Positions 26,910 to 37,966 of a stretch of DNA of 64,000 nt are shown here, piece by piece. The translations under genes were made by a program, and so were the position numbers. Origin of the DNA: Pelecanus crispus (Eukaryota; Chordata; Aves; Pelecaniformes; Pelecanidae); contig NC_134644.1 in NCBI RefSeq assembly GCF_030463565.1, positions 131,809,388-131,873,387 of the forward strand, read 5' to 3'. Under the pieces are notes generated by a model, which was given only the letters and a program-made list of their open reading frames with translations, had not been told where the DNA came from and made no database searches. Each line of letters opens with the position of its first letter. Position 1 is the first letter of the stretch.

Positions 26910-28065
26910 CAGGCAGGCTCTCCGGACATCTATCCAATCAGTCCCCTGGAGGCGTAGGCACGGGATCCCTGGCCCTGTGACTCTCAGGTGGCCGCGGTGG
27001 AGGGTGGGTATGTAGAAGTTCACCCAAGCTGAGATGGTGGTGCCTCCGGGCACATATGGTGGTGCATCTTCAGGCACTCGCAGTGTATTTCTGCCTTCCA
27101 GGAGCTGCAGTCCCAGAGGTAGACCAGATCTCATGTGATGCCTGATAAAAAATAAATGACTTCCTAAAACTATAAAAAGCCTGTAAAAAAATGCACATGC
27201 AAATAGACTCAAATACTTGAAATTCAAATTCCAATAGTATATTCTGTGTTCATTCCTATGTTATTATTACTAAAATAATTTTCTTCTTTTTTTTCTTTTA
27301 GAAATCATAAAGTTTTCTGCTTTAAGTTGTTGCATGATATAAAATTAATTCCAAATGAGTGGATTTTTACTGTATACTTCCTGGGTTTAGTTTTTTGGTT
27401 ATTTTTCGTAAATACATTTTACATCTAACTACCTCAGCTGCCTTTTGTTTTGTTTTGGCACATATGAAGTCATGCACTTTCTATATTTGGGGATTTGGGG
27501 GGAGGAGTTCTTTCCATTTTGAATAACCAGGTTCAAAGCCATGTTGATCAATTTATAGAGGAGATCAATTTAACAAGACATAATTATTGACACTTGCAGA
27601 ACATACATTTTATTTTTAGGTTCTGTTGGGGTATAGTTTAAAAAAAACACCATAAGCTGCTTATTAATTTGCCTTAAAAAATGTGTGCTCTTTCCTATTC
27701 AAGTTGTGTTATTTAACTCTTGTACACAATTTATGTGACAAAGACTAACATAACAGTTGGCAGATAAACAGCAAATTGAACAGAACGGACCAATAGTTTC
27801 TCAGTTCTCTGTTGTAAACTGTTGCATTATACACTGATTGTGCTAAAATAATTGTTACTGTGCTTATACTCCTTAGTCACCGTTGCAGAAATAAAGTAAT
27901 GGAAGATCACATTTGTGTTTATGGAACAGTGCAGATATCCCCCCAGTACAAGCACAGTGACTTGAGGTGAATGATAATCATTGCAGAACTTGTGCTTTGA
28001 CTTGTAAACATTGTAAAAATGTATTTGGTATTTTATTTGAAATGAAGAATCAAAATAGTTATTAA

Positions 28066-28071
28066 AATAAA
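28066..28071 (+). terminator. Candidate distal poly(A) signal
   Basis: AATAAA lies at the end of an AT-rich, low-repeat stretch (about 27.2-28.1 kb) that reads like 3' UTR sequence. Another AATAAA is near 27890. If XKR4 has a very long 3' UTR, its end could be here. This is inference only. Confidence 0.2.
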
Positions 28072-29277
28072 AAAGAAATCTTCCTGTAAATATATATATT
28101 CTGAATCCATGTATACAAACATTCCTTTAGAGTTCAGATTGTGAAGAGTGTCTTTATTGGCTAGAGACCGCTGTCTCCCATGGCAGGGGTTACATGTGCT
28201 ATAGTAAAGAACACAGTGTGTGAAGTATTTGATGTACTGCAGTACCATAGTTCTTTTGGTCTGTTAAGTAAGTTGCAATTTGTGATGAAATGAAGTTGAA
28301 AGTAGTGCTTCATACTAAGAAATTTCCTTGGTTACAACTTGATTTTTCTTGTAAAACTTAAAAGGAAAACTTGAAAATTTTATATATTTGGATTTTGTAG
28401 ATTTTTTTTATTTTATTGCAACACAAGGTACCAAAATCATTAAATAAAGTACACTGTGGTCATTTTACCATGGTTCTAGCATCTTTTTTAAAACTTTTAT
28501 CCTGGTGGATCAGCAAAAGGATGCTAACTTCTGAGCTTCTGAAATTATTACCAAACAAGACAAAAGCTGGTCCAGCTTGGACAACAGCTTGGTATGGATG
28601 ATCTCCACAGATCCTTTAAACCATTAATTATTCTGTGAGTCTAGGCAGTATTAGCACAGAAGCTCTTATCCCCAAGCGCAGGAGTGATGCAAGTGGCTCC
28701 CAGACTACCTCTGGGACTGGGAGAAGACTTGACCTGCGACTCGGACAATCTTACTGGTGTTGTCCCAGCAGGAACCCCCAGGAAACCACCAGATATCCCA
28801 ACAGGCACCTTGCCCAGAGCAGCAGAACAGGATGCTCTGGCTGCCATGGTTGGGGTCCTGAGTGCTGTCTTGAAGGAAGATCTCCAAAAAAGCTGCTCTT
28901 GCCCAGGGAGCAAGCCAGCAGGTCCTCCCCGCTCCTTGGCCCCTCAGAGCCAAAGTGCTCTCAGACATGGGGCCACAGTCCGCAGCTGTCCCCCGGCTGG
29001 TCCACAGCACCAAGGAGGGGATAAAGTGAAAGGAGCCTGACCCTGCCACTGGAAAGGGGGATTTCAGGGCTCTGCTCTCAGGGCTGTCGGGGGAGTGCAG
29101 AAACTCAGGACTCCTCCATCACCTGAGAAGGGCCCTGCTCACAGGGGACAGAATAAGGTGCTTTGTTGCTTTTATTCCACTTCCAGGCTCCTGAAAGCAT
29201 CGCCATTCAGTGAGCCCCATCAAGTAGCGGGGGAGGGAGAGCTGAGCCTCACCCCAGTCTTGTCCCAAGCCCAACAA

Positions 29278-29475
29278 TTAGGAAAAACTCCAGGGAAGAT
29301 GCAGCTGCTTCCTTGATCTTACTGTGTTCAAACCCCCTCGGGTTGAGGAAGGTTTAGTTTCTTCTACTTCTGCCTCCTGGGCAAGTGCTTTAATCATTAA
29401 ACTATTACACAAGTTGTTGCTGTCTTTGGCAGCATCTCCAATGGCCTTAATAGCGCTCTTGGACTTCATTGCCAT
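29278..29475 (-). pseudogene. Possible decayed coding relic, unidentified
   Basis: A 65-codon minus-strand frame contains AIKAIGDAAKDSNNLCNSLM followed by an acidic stretch (AQEAEVEETK), a composition that looks protein-like. The frame continues upstream past a stop codon (about 29480-29600 in minus reading) with further plausible residues. I do not recognise the family; a fragment of an old retroelement gag-like gene or a processed pseudogene are possibilities. It may equally be chance. Confidence 0.2.
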
Positions 29476-31390
29476 ATTTGCACGTGCAGTGTCACCTCAA
29501 GCAGCACCCAAAGTTTGTGCAGTGAAGGCCAGTGCCCAGATCTCTCTGCCTGTGTGTTCCATAGCCATGCTCCCACTCCTTCTTAGATGCTGCTTCTTGG
29601 CCTCCCTCAGGTCACAGAGAAAGGGAGATGAGGGCAAAACAACCTACCAAACTAGTAAATAATTAGTGTGAGTTCAAAAAGAGGAAAGAATATGTAGGTA
29701 TATATCTTGGGTAAGTCAACTTGACTGCAAGTAGGGATGATATGTGACTGATAGATTCTTCAAGGTTATGTTTTTCACATGTGTCTTGTTGTTCGGCTAA
29801 GGGTCTGGAGGGAGCAGTTTGTTATTGTAGCTTGGCAAAGCATAATGGGGGGAACAGCAGCCCAGCAACACTACTGGTAGCTGTCTTATTTCAAAAGAGT
29901 CCTAAATCCTCAGTCCCTGTAACCCTGTGACTCCCCACCAAAGGCTCAGAAACCAAAAGGCGAGTCACAGAAACACACTCTTAAATAATTTTCTTAACTG
30001 TTCATGTGAATCAGGGGGAAGAAGACATCAAAGCCACAATCTTAAGCACTGGAAAGTCATTTGATGACATGCCATAAGCAGATAATTGGTGAGGTGAAAG
30101 AGCATCCCCCAGAAAGGCAACACAAGGAGCATTTTTGGTCTTCTCTGCTGAGCTGAACTGTCCTACACCCCCAGAGGAACACTTGCCTTGAGCAAGTGGG
30201 ATGGCTGGCTGACCAGCCTTTCTGAAGCCAGGAGTCTTCACCTAAAGATCTTGTCCTTGCATTTAGGTGTCTCTGAAAGGAGCTGGAGACCTCTAACACG
30301 GCTTCCTACTCCTCTATCCGAATGCGGGGCTTCATGGGACACATTAACTGGGTGGGTAGATGCCATGACATGGGACTAGTTAGCTTAGGCTAAGAGGGAT
30401 TTACTTTGCATGTTTTTAGGCAAATTATTAACCTATGGGGCAAAAGCTTTCTTCAGGGGGCTTTTAACATAAACCTTCTGCATGAAAGAAACAAAGCAGT
30501 TTCTTTTTGGGCTGAACAAAGGTAGCAGACAGTTTAGTTAGATTCTTAACAAAGGAATGAGAGATTTTTTTGCAAGTGGCTTGAAAAGTGCTTATTCAGA
30601 GCACTTCTTGACTCTCCTGCCTTAAAAGACGACAGAAATACTTACAGTTCCAGTAAAAAAACATGCTGAAAAACTAAATACAGGGACTTGGTAATAAAAG
30701 CCCCAAGTGTCTTGGCAAAATTATTCAAGCAGTGTTTGTCTCCTGCTTTATTCAGCTTGGGAGCTAGTAAGAGGCTTGACTTAATACTGCTAATAATACA
30801 CCTAGAGACCTGTGTGCATGGGAAGGAGCGGTGTCTTCCTACCACAGAAATGGGACACTTGGAAAGGGAGATTGGAGATGAGAAGTTATTCTTCTTCTCT
30901 TGAATGTTGCACAGGTATAAAAGGCATTTGTTCTGTGACTTCAGAAATGAAACTGGAAAGTTGGAAAGCACTGATACTGTATAGTATTTTTGCTGTGGAA
31001 GCATTTCAGACCCATGGTGAAGCATAGAACCACAGGCGAATTTGATGTGAAGATGGGTTGGAAACCTGCTCTCTGGCATGTTTTGGGGCTGAGTGAATTC
31101 TAAAGTACACTACGCTCTAAAGTATGTTGTCCACAGATATTTTAACCAGTTTATATCAACGTTATTCTCATGTGCTCATCTGTGTTTCTTTTCACTGGGC
31201 AAGGGGAAGAGAGCTCTATTTGCTGGCAAAAGTGTAGCTCCAGAGGATGTAGAGCCAGACTAACTGGTGGCTTTAGCTGCATTTGCTGCCACCTAGCACA
31301 CCAGGTCATGCATATCATAGGCTTCATGTCTGTTCTTAAGCAGTAGGTTTTTCCAACATGGAAAGATTTCTCATTCACAGGAGGCTGCAC

Positions 31391-31416
31391 AAAAAAAAAA
31401 AAAAAAAAAAAAAAAA
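31391..31416. repeat. Poly-A run (26 A)
   Basis: Twenty-six A residues follow ...GGCTGCAC. No AATAAA or recognisable retroposed sequence lies just upstream, so it is treated as a simple repeat rather than a retroposon tail. Confidence 0.9.
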
Positions 31417-34400
31417 GAAGAGCACAAAGGGATGCTCATACTTACTGTGTCTTCCAGTATAAGCATCTTCCAGTAACCAAGTTGTTTATTTTTAATCAGG
31501 CTCTTGTTAACTGCTGTGAGCATAAACTGTACTGCCACGATCACACCCAAGAAATACATGGTGTTTCCCGCTGCTGTGTAACTGCTATGTGTGCTCATGA
31601 CTTACATTATTAATCAAGTAGACCAGTTTATGGAAGGCAAGATCACTGATAATGTCCCAAAACACAGAAGGATAAGGTTAAGTACATTACCATTACAAAT
31701 ATTGGAATTGAGCTAATGGATTATTACTGATATTGTGAGCTGCTGCAGTTCATCTCCAAACTATCTCATAGTTTTAAGTAAGTTAATCTTATATTAATTT
31801 TAAATTTCCTGTGTCTGTAAAGACTATAGCAGTCCAAATTTGGAATTTGATCAATTCATTAAACTCCAAAGGTCATTTAGATGCTGACCTACCTTCATTT
31901 TTAACATCCGTGACTAGTAGGTCTCTGGCAGTAGTCACTGTTAGTAGTTCCTCTATGCCTTCACTAGCATTAGCCCTACTTTATTCCATGTGTTAGCTTC
32001 GTGCACTCTTTTGCCATGCCAGTGGATCCACCAGTAGAGTGAAATGAGTATAGTTTCTCTTCCCTGGGCCAGTGTGAGACGAGAGGCACCATGACCAGCC
32101 TCCGCTTAGCCACCCTCTGCAAACCAGCTATTTCACAACTTGTAGCTATGTGAGAGTAAGAGGGAACATCTGGAGGCTTCTTCAGACTAAGCGAGCAGCA
32201 TTATGCAACTCAGCTCTTCCTTATTGCACGTTTGTCCCTACTGATCTTTTTTTTTCTCTTGTCTGATGATTTTTTAACTTGTCCAAGATTCTTCCTTTAA
32301 GGCATTTTATTTTTGTGTTTGTTTGTTTGTTCATTTGTTTTAAATGCCTGTTTGTCTCTGATATTTGTTTTTGTGTTTTCCTTTGGGGATTTGTTTTTGC
32401 TTTGGGCTGTGCTTGCCATCTGTTATGTTTGAGTCTACATTTCAAAAGCTGTCACCTTTTTGTACCTATTTTGATTCCAGCCGACCATGTTGGTACAGCA
32501 GTGGGAGAGGAGTTGTGTGGTTACATTACAGGTGTGTGGCGTTTTGTCAGAGGTCTGATGTCCTGAGGAATGTCCTAACAATGTCCTGGTAAAAGCAGGA
32601 AAATTAACCCATCTCTCAACTTCTCTGACTAGTCAGTGTTCTGTTAGGTACCCTGTGCCATCTTCTGCCTACAGTTTCACCCCAGGATCTGTTGTGCAGA
32701 CTTGGAATTTCTTTGACTTTTGTGTGTGACTCCACCTAGCCCATATTTTAAAACCTTAAAAAAAAAAACCCCAACCAAAAATAAGGACACCCCGCCTAAG
32801 CTGAGCCATAATGTCCTAGAGCTCTCACCATTTCCAAGGAATGCAAATAATTGCCATGTGCTTATACTCTGCTATAGCATAAAGCATATAGCATGCCTTA
32901 ATGTTATCCTTTAATGAACACCTCCAAATATCACAGCCATGTGAGCAGCATACACAGTGCATTGTCTTCGGTGTTTGTAAAGGAAAAATGAGGTTGAAGC
33001 TTAAGTTCCGTGTTACCGTATAAAGGCAGAAATGGGCTAGTTTGCCTGCTGTGGGAAGCACTGTGGCTCACACAGAGGTTACAGCTCTCCCATCTTTGCT
33101 CCAGCCGATAGCAGGCTGGACATTACTGGCAATTAAGAATAAATATGCCTCATGGTTATATCTTTAAAGTGACATGAACTCCTATGTGTGACTTGTAACT
33201 AATACTGAATTAACTTTAGCCTTTAGATGGGCTTCTGCTTTTGTATGTGATCCATCTGGTCTTTAAAGTTATAATTATCCAACTCTATTCTATTTATGTA
33301 GTTAGCAGTTTTTTACATTTAGGCACATCACCCTATCCCAAACTGTTACTCCTTGCTGGAAAGACATGAGACTTCATGATAACAGCTTCTTCAACACCCT
33401 AATGGGACAGGATTTCATTGAAGTGGTGTATTATTTAGCACATAAAATTAATTTACCTTGCTTGTAGAGCACCTCTGTGAGGCTTTGTTGCAGAAAGAAT
33501 TACAGAGTGAAACTTCTGTCTTCGATTTCCATGTATGGATTACTAGAATCAGACATCTTCAGAAAACAGGCAATTAAATGAGAAATGTTCTTGAAATTTG
33601 GGTATCCAAAGAGTGTGGTCCTCGGGATTCATTCTCAGTGCTCAGTTGGACCTCTGACACACTGTTTGCTTTTCCTCATCATGGTGAGACTTTAAAATGC
33701 GGGCTGGGGAGCAGGGAACCAAAAGGACCATTTCTGCTCCTGCCTGATCCCGTTACCCCACCACCTACATGATGTCACCTGTGGCTTCTGCCCATTTAAA
33801 AGGTTCTTGTGCCACCTGCTCGGCACAGGGACATTGCTGCTTGGTCTGGATTTGTCTCACTCGTCACACAGCCCCTACAGAATTGCACAAGGGCAAGCTG
33901 TCTGGTGGGAATTTGCCAGCCTCACCAGTGCATGCCTTGGTTTCGATGGTGATACGGGCTAATGATTTGACCCATTATGGCACATCCCCTCCCTGAGCAG
34001 TGGCTGAGAAGTCACTGCACTGTATTTCCAATCAGGTATGCCATTCCCCTGGTAGTGCATGCAAGTAGGACATGAGAAACCTCAAATTTAGCTTTTTTCA
34101 ATGTTGTTTTGAACACAGATCTCATAAAACCTTTTCTTTAATTAACTTTTCTTGCATAGGTAATCTATTTTTGCCAGCAGCCTATGCCACAGGATGCTTC
34201 TGACTGTGCATTAAGGTAATACAGTCTCTTTCTATTTCTGCCTGAAGCAGAATTAAAGTAGGAAGGGAAGTGTTTGGTTGCACTTTTATCCTTCAGACTA
34301 CTCTTTCTTGTGTGCACACGTGCAACATCTTTTGAGATCATAGCTCCTATATTTTGTAAAGGGAGAGGAAGAAAAAGCAGGGCAGCCTTAGAGAAAAACA

Positions 34401-37378
34401 AAAAATCTTGGAAGAACATAAAAGTCTTGTGTTCATTTCAGGTTGCCTTGAAGACTTTATCTGACATTTCTCTGAAACCTGAGTTACCGGAAGCAATAAT
34501 TTGCTCTGCATTATCTACTACCTCAATTCAAAAGAAGTACTAAAGAGGTGCCGTTTGAATTCATACAGGAAGCCAGATCTCTAGGGAGATGTTGTGCCTC
34601 TTATGAAGGCAGCTGGTATAGAAGGAAGAAAGCAGAGAAACTTCTGGGCTCAGGATCTCTCTGTTATTTATCTTGTAACTGCCTGGGACAAATATATGAG
34701 CACTCTGTGCCTAGGTGTCAAGGTGTAAGTGTACAGATCAGCTCGTGTAGCAGGACCAGGCAGAGCCAGCAAGGAGATACAGCTGGTCAGACGTGGTAGG
34801 GAGCGTGAGTAATGGAGCTGGGCACTGTCGCCTGCTGCCTTGCCAGAGCTGAGCTTTTATCCAAGGCAAGGCAGCACTCCATGTCCTGGCACTTCCCAGG
34901 TCTCACACATCCGTTTTTTTAAGCAGAGGCTGCAAAGAGGACTTTTTCATACTGGCTTTTTCAGACCACGTCAGACTGCATGAATAACTCACTCCCTATG
35001 TGCCACCTTGCATTGCTGCTGTCTTAGATGGTACACGGCGCTGAGCTGAGCTCTTCCTGCAAGCTGTCAGGATGTGCATGGAGGATTTGGTGCGAGCGCT
35101 CAGAGATGCTCAGCTGAAGTGTTCAGAGGAACAACCTCTGCTTCAGCAGTGTGGTTTTCCACTTGTGCCAAGGCAGCAATGCTTTTTAATTCCCTGTGTC
35201 CTTACTGTTTCTGACATCAGAAATACGGGCTGCAAACATCCAGACAATATGCCTGGGGAAGAAAATGAAAAAACACAGGCAAAAATGTTAGCAAGCCATG
35301 CCTTTTCACGCTGTGAACTTCCCTGTGCAAAAATCCTTCCTTCACTTGCCTTCAGATGCCTGCAGAGGTGATGCAATTTTGGGGTTATTCCATGCTATGC
35401 GTTACGGCTTCTGTATTGTAGATGTGAAAAAGCAGACCTAACTTCAAGAGCTGGGCAGACAGGGCTGCTTTCAGACTGGCCAGAGCAAATGTCTTTGGGG
35501 ATCAGGCATATAAAAAGTTTTCCTTGCATCTTAAAAAGGGGCATAACTGCACTATCTGAGCCATCTTGCATTTTGACAGCTTTTCTAACTTAAGATAACC
35601 TGCCTTGCTAAATATTAACCCATCTTTGTGCTAGCAGCAGCTGAAATTAGTGATTTTTATTAGGATGGTTGTAATGAGGCAGCACTGCTCACTAAACAAA
35701 GGGGCAAAATGTGTGTAATGGAAAGGAAAAAAAAAAAAGAAAACAACTCAGCACCTTGTGCAGGATCAAACTTTTCCATTACGGATGGGCTGTTGTAAGA
35801 CAAGTGGTTTCCTGGGAGAAGTAAACCTTCAGCTTTTTCTGCTGAAATATAAGGTAAACACAGCACACACACAGAAGAGCATGGGATCCCAGGACAGGAA
35901 ACGTGGAACATGTGCGTATGAGTTATGTGGAGCCAGTCATGTTTTCTTCATTTGATTGATTCATTTATTTCACGCAGCTGCCAACACTTGCTGCACCTCT
36001 TAAAATTGACTTTGCCCCACCCCAGCAGCGACACATTTATATCTGGATGAATCACCACTACCTTCTCCCCATGCAGCCTGCCTGTGCTCAGTGAATTGTC
36101 TTTTCCTCTCCCCAGTTGCAAAATAGTAGCTGTTCCCAGCAGCCGAGTATTAAATCTGATTAAATTTGATGGAAGCAGGTCCTCATTCTGTCCCAAAAGG
36201 GCCAATAATACAGGCTCACGTGTTTTCCTTCGACTGCCTGTCTCCACTGCTGTCTCTTGCCTGGCGTGCTGCCTGGAAAGGTGGAGGGACTGTTGAAACA
36301 GGACAGCTTGCCAAAGAAATAAAGCTCCTTCTGAAGGAGAGGCCCGGTATAAAACCTTCAGTCTTTTTCAGGAGGTCCTCCTCTACAGGTGAAATTGAAC
36401 CTTTATATTTGAGTGTATCAGTTCCCCTTGTTGCCAAACCTGATACTCCGCTGTAGCTCTGGAGCTCAGAGATGTCGGTATTGCAAATATCTGTTGGGGT
36501 GGCAATGCTATTCTGGAACCTGAGTGTTTCTGGCTTTATTTGCCCTGATGTTAGCATGCTGCTAACATGGATGCTGTCTCTTATTTTAGACATTCGAAAT
36601 GGTGCCCAAATCCTCAGAGGTGGGCAAATTTCTTGTTGATGAAAATGTTCCTATAAATTTAGTTCCTACACTTACAGAAATCTGCATTAAAATTAGGAGC
36701 TGGGGCTCTGGAATCATTATTTGCTTGCTATCCATGTTTTGCTGCACGGTTTGAAGCGACAATCTGTTAGAAATCAGTACATCTACAGAAAATATTTGGT
36801 GCACCAGCTAAAAAAAAATTATCAAGGATAATAATGACAAAGCAAGCATGAATGATATCATCTTGACATTTGCAAAGCTCAGGTGGATTGAATAATAATG
36901 GTCTGCTATTTGCCTTGCAACAGCAGCTAAAGCAGGTTCCATGCTCCTGTTTATACCAAAGAAACAGGGCATCACGCATGCACACGTGTACACGTACCTA
37001 CGCTGCTGTGTAAATAATAAAGTCAGACGGTATCTGCTGCTGTAGCCATTAATGGTCAGAAGATGTTAAGAAACTGAAGAAAGACTGATTAATGCTTTCC
37101 AATGGCTGAGAGTCTCTGGCTGCCTTTTTAGGTCAGGTCTCTACTCCCATTGCTCCTTGAAGTGTGTTTTTAGGCACTTGTGGGTGCTTAGCCACCCACA
37201 TGCCGAGTTCTCCTGATTCACCTTGCTGCAGACAGCAACAAAAGCCATCCTCCAATTTTAAATGTTTGTCAAACTGTACATCTGCTGGCTCTTGAGGAGA
37301 GCTTTGCAAATGAGGCACTGGGCATGGAGTAACCAAAGCAACTTGAAAGTGCTGTGTTGAGCACAACTTCAGATCTAC

Positions 37379-37468
37379 AGAATCATAGAATTGCTTAGGT
37401 TGGAAAAGACCTTTAAGATCATCCAGTCCAACCATTAACCTAACACTACCAAGTGCACCACTAAACCA
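37379..37468 (-). mobile_element. CR1 LINE 3' fragment (copy 1)
   Basis: The plus strand reads AGAATCATAGAATTGCTTAGG, then TTGGAAAAGACCTTTAAGATC and CATCCAGTCCAACCATTAAC. This is the reverse complement of the conserved avian CR1 3' end with its ATTCTATGATTCT terminus, so the element points to the minus strand. It is severely 5'-truncated to about 90 bases and stops at CACTAAACCA. Confidence 0.9.
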
Positions 37469-37540
37469 ATTAAGGGTAGAGTAGCAATTTCATGTTTCCT
37501 AGCTTGGTGGCTGGATTATTTACAATGAAAGTAAAAACTA

Positions 37541-37966
37541 GGAATCATTAAGATTGAAAGGACCTCTAAGATCATCATTCCAATCATCAACCCAACACCA
37601 CCATGCCCACTAAACCATGTCACAAAGTGCCACATCTACCCATTTTTTGAACACTTCCAGGGATGGTGACTCCACCACCTCTCTGGGCAGCCTGTTCCAA
37701 TCCTTGACCACCCTTTCCGTGAAGAAATTTTTCCTACTATCCAATCTAAACCTCCCCTGGTGCAGCTTGAGCCCATTTCCTCTTGTCCTATCACTAACTA
37801 CTTGGGAGAAGAGACTGACACCCACCTGGCTACAACCTCCTTTCAGGTAGTTGTAGAGAGTGATAAGATCTCCCCTCGGCCTCCTCTTCTCCAGACTAAA
37901 CTACCCCAGTTCCCTCAGCTGCTCCTCATAAGACTTGTGCTCCAGACCCTTCACCAGCTTCGTTGC
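37541..37966 (-). mobile_element. CR1 LINE 3' fragment (copy 2)
   Basis: A second CR1 tail begins 72 bases after the first, in the same orientation, with its own 3' end (AATCATTAAGATTGAAAGGAC). It extends into the end of the reverse-transcriptase frame: the minus strand encodes [20 protein letters not shown] and [19 protein letters not shown], which are typical of avian CR1. It is 5'-truncated and non-functional. Confidence 0.9.

Larger units (their letters stand above)
11404..37378. other. Non-coding DNA downstream of XKR4 (3' UTR in part, then intergenic)
   Basis: No exon with a recognisable product was found on either strand. The start is XKR4 3' UTR of unknown length. Later parts are AT-rich DNA with GC-richer blocks near 17.9-18.5, 20.2-20.5, 24.8-25.1, 26.5-27.1 and 28.6-29.1 kb, plus simple repeats. 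T-rich low-complexity sequence with TTTG units covers about 32300-32405. Open frames are all short (at most 145 codons), overlap on opposite strands and have no known motifs. Confidence 0.7.

Noticed and set aside
26534..27227. Overlapping 123-131 codon frames on both strands
   Set aside because: They arise from GC-rich sequence and the tandem 15-mers; no domain and no supporting splice structure.
31000..31416. Poly-A run as the tail of a processed retrocopy
   Set aside because: No AATAAA upstream, no recognisable coding sequence and no direct repeat found beside it.
37610..37825. 71-codon minus frame resembling a protein C-terminus
   Set aside because: It is the end of the CR1 reverse-transcriptase frame, truncated and not a host gene.
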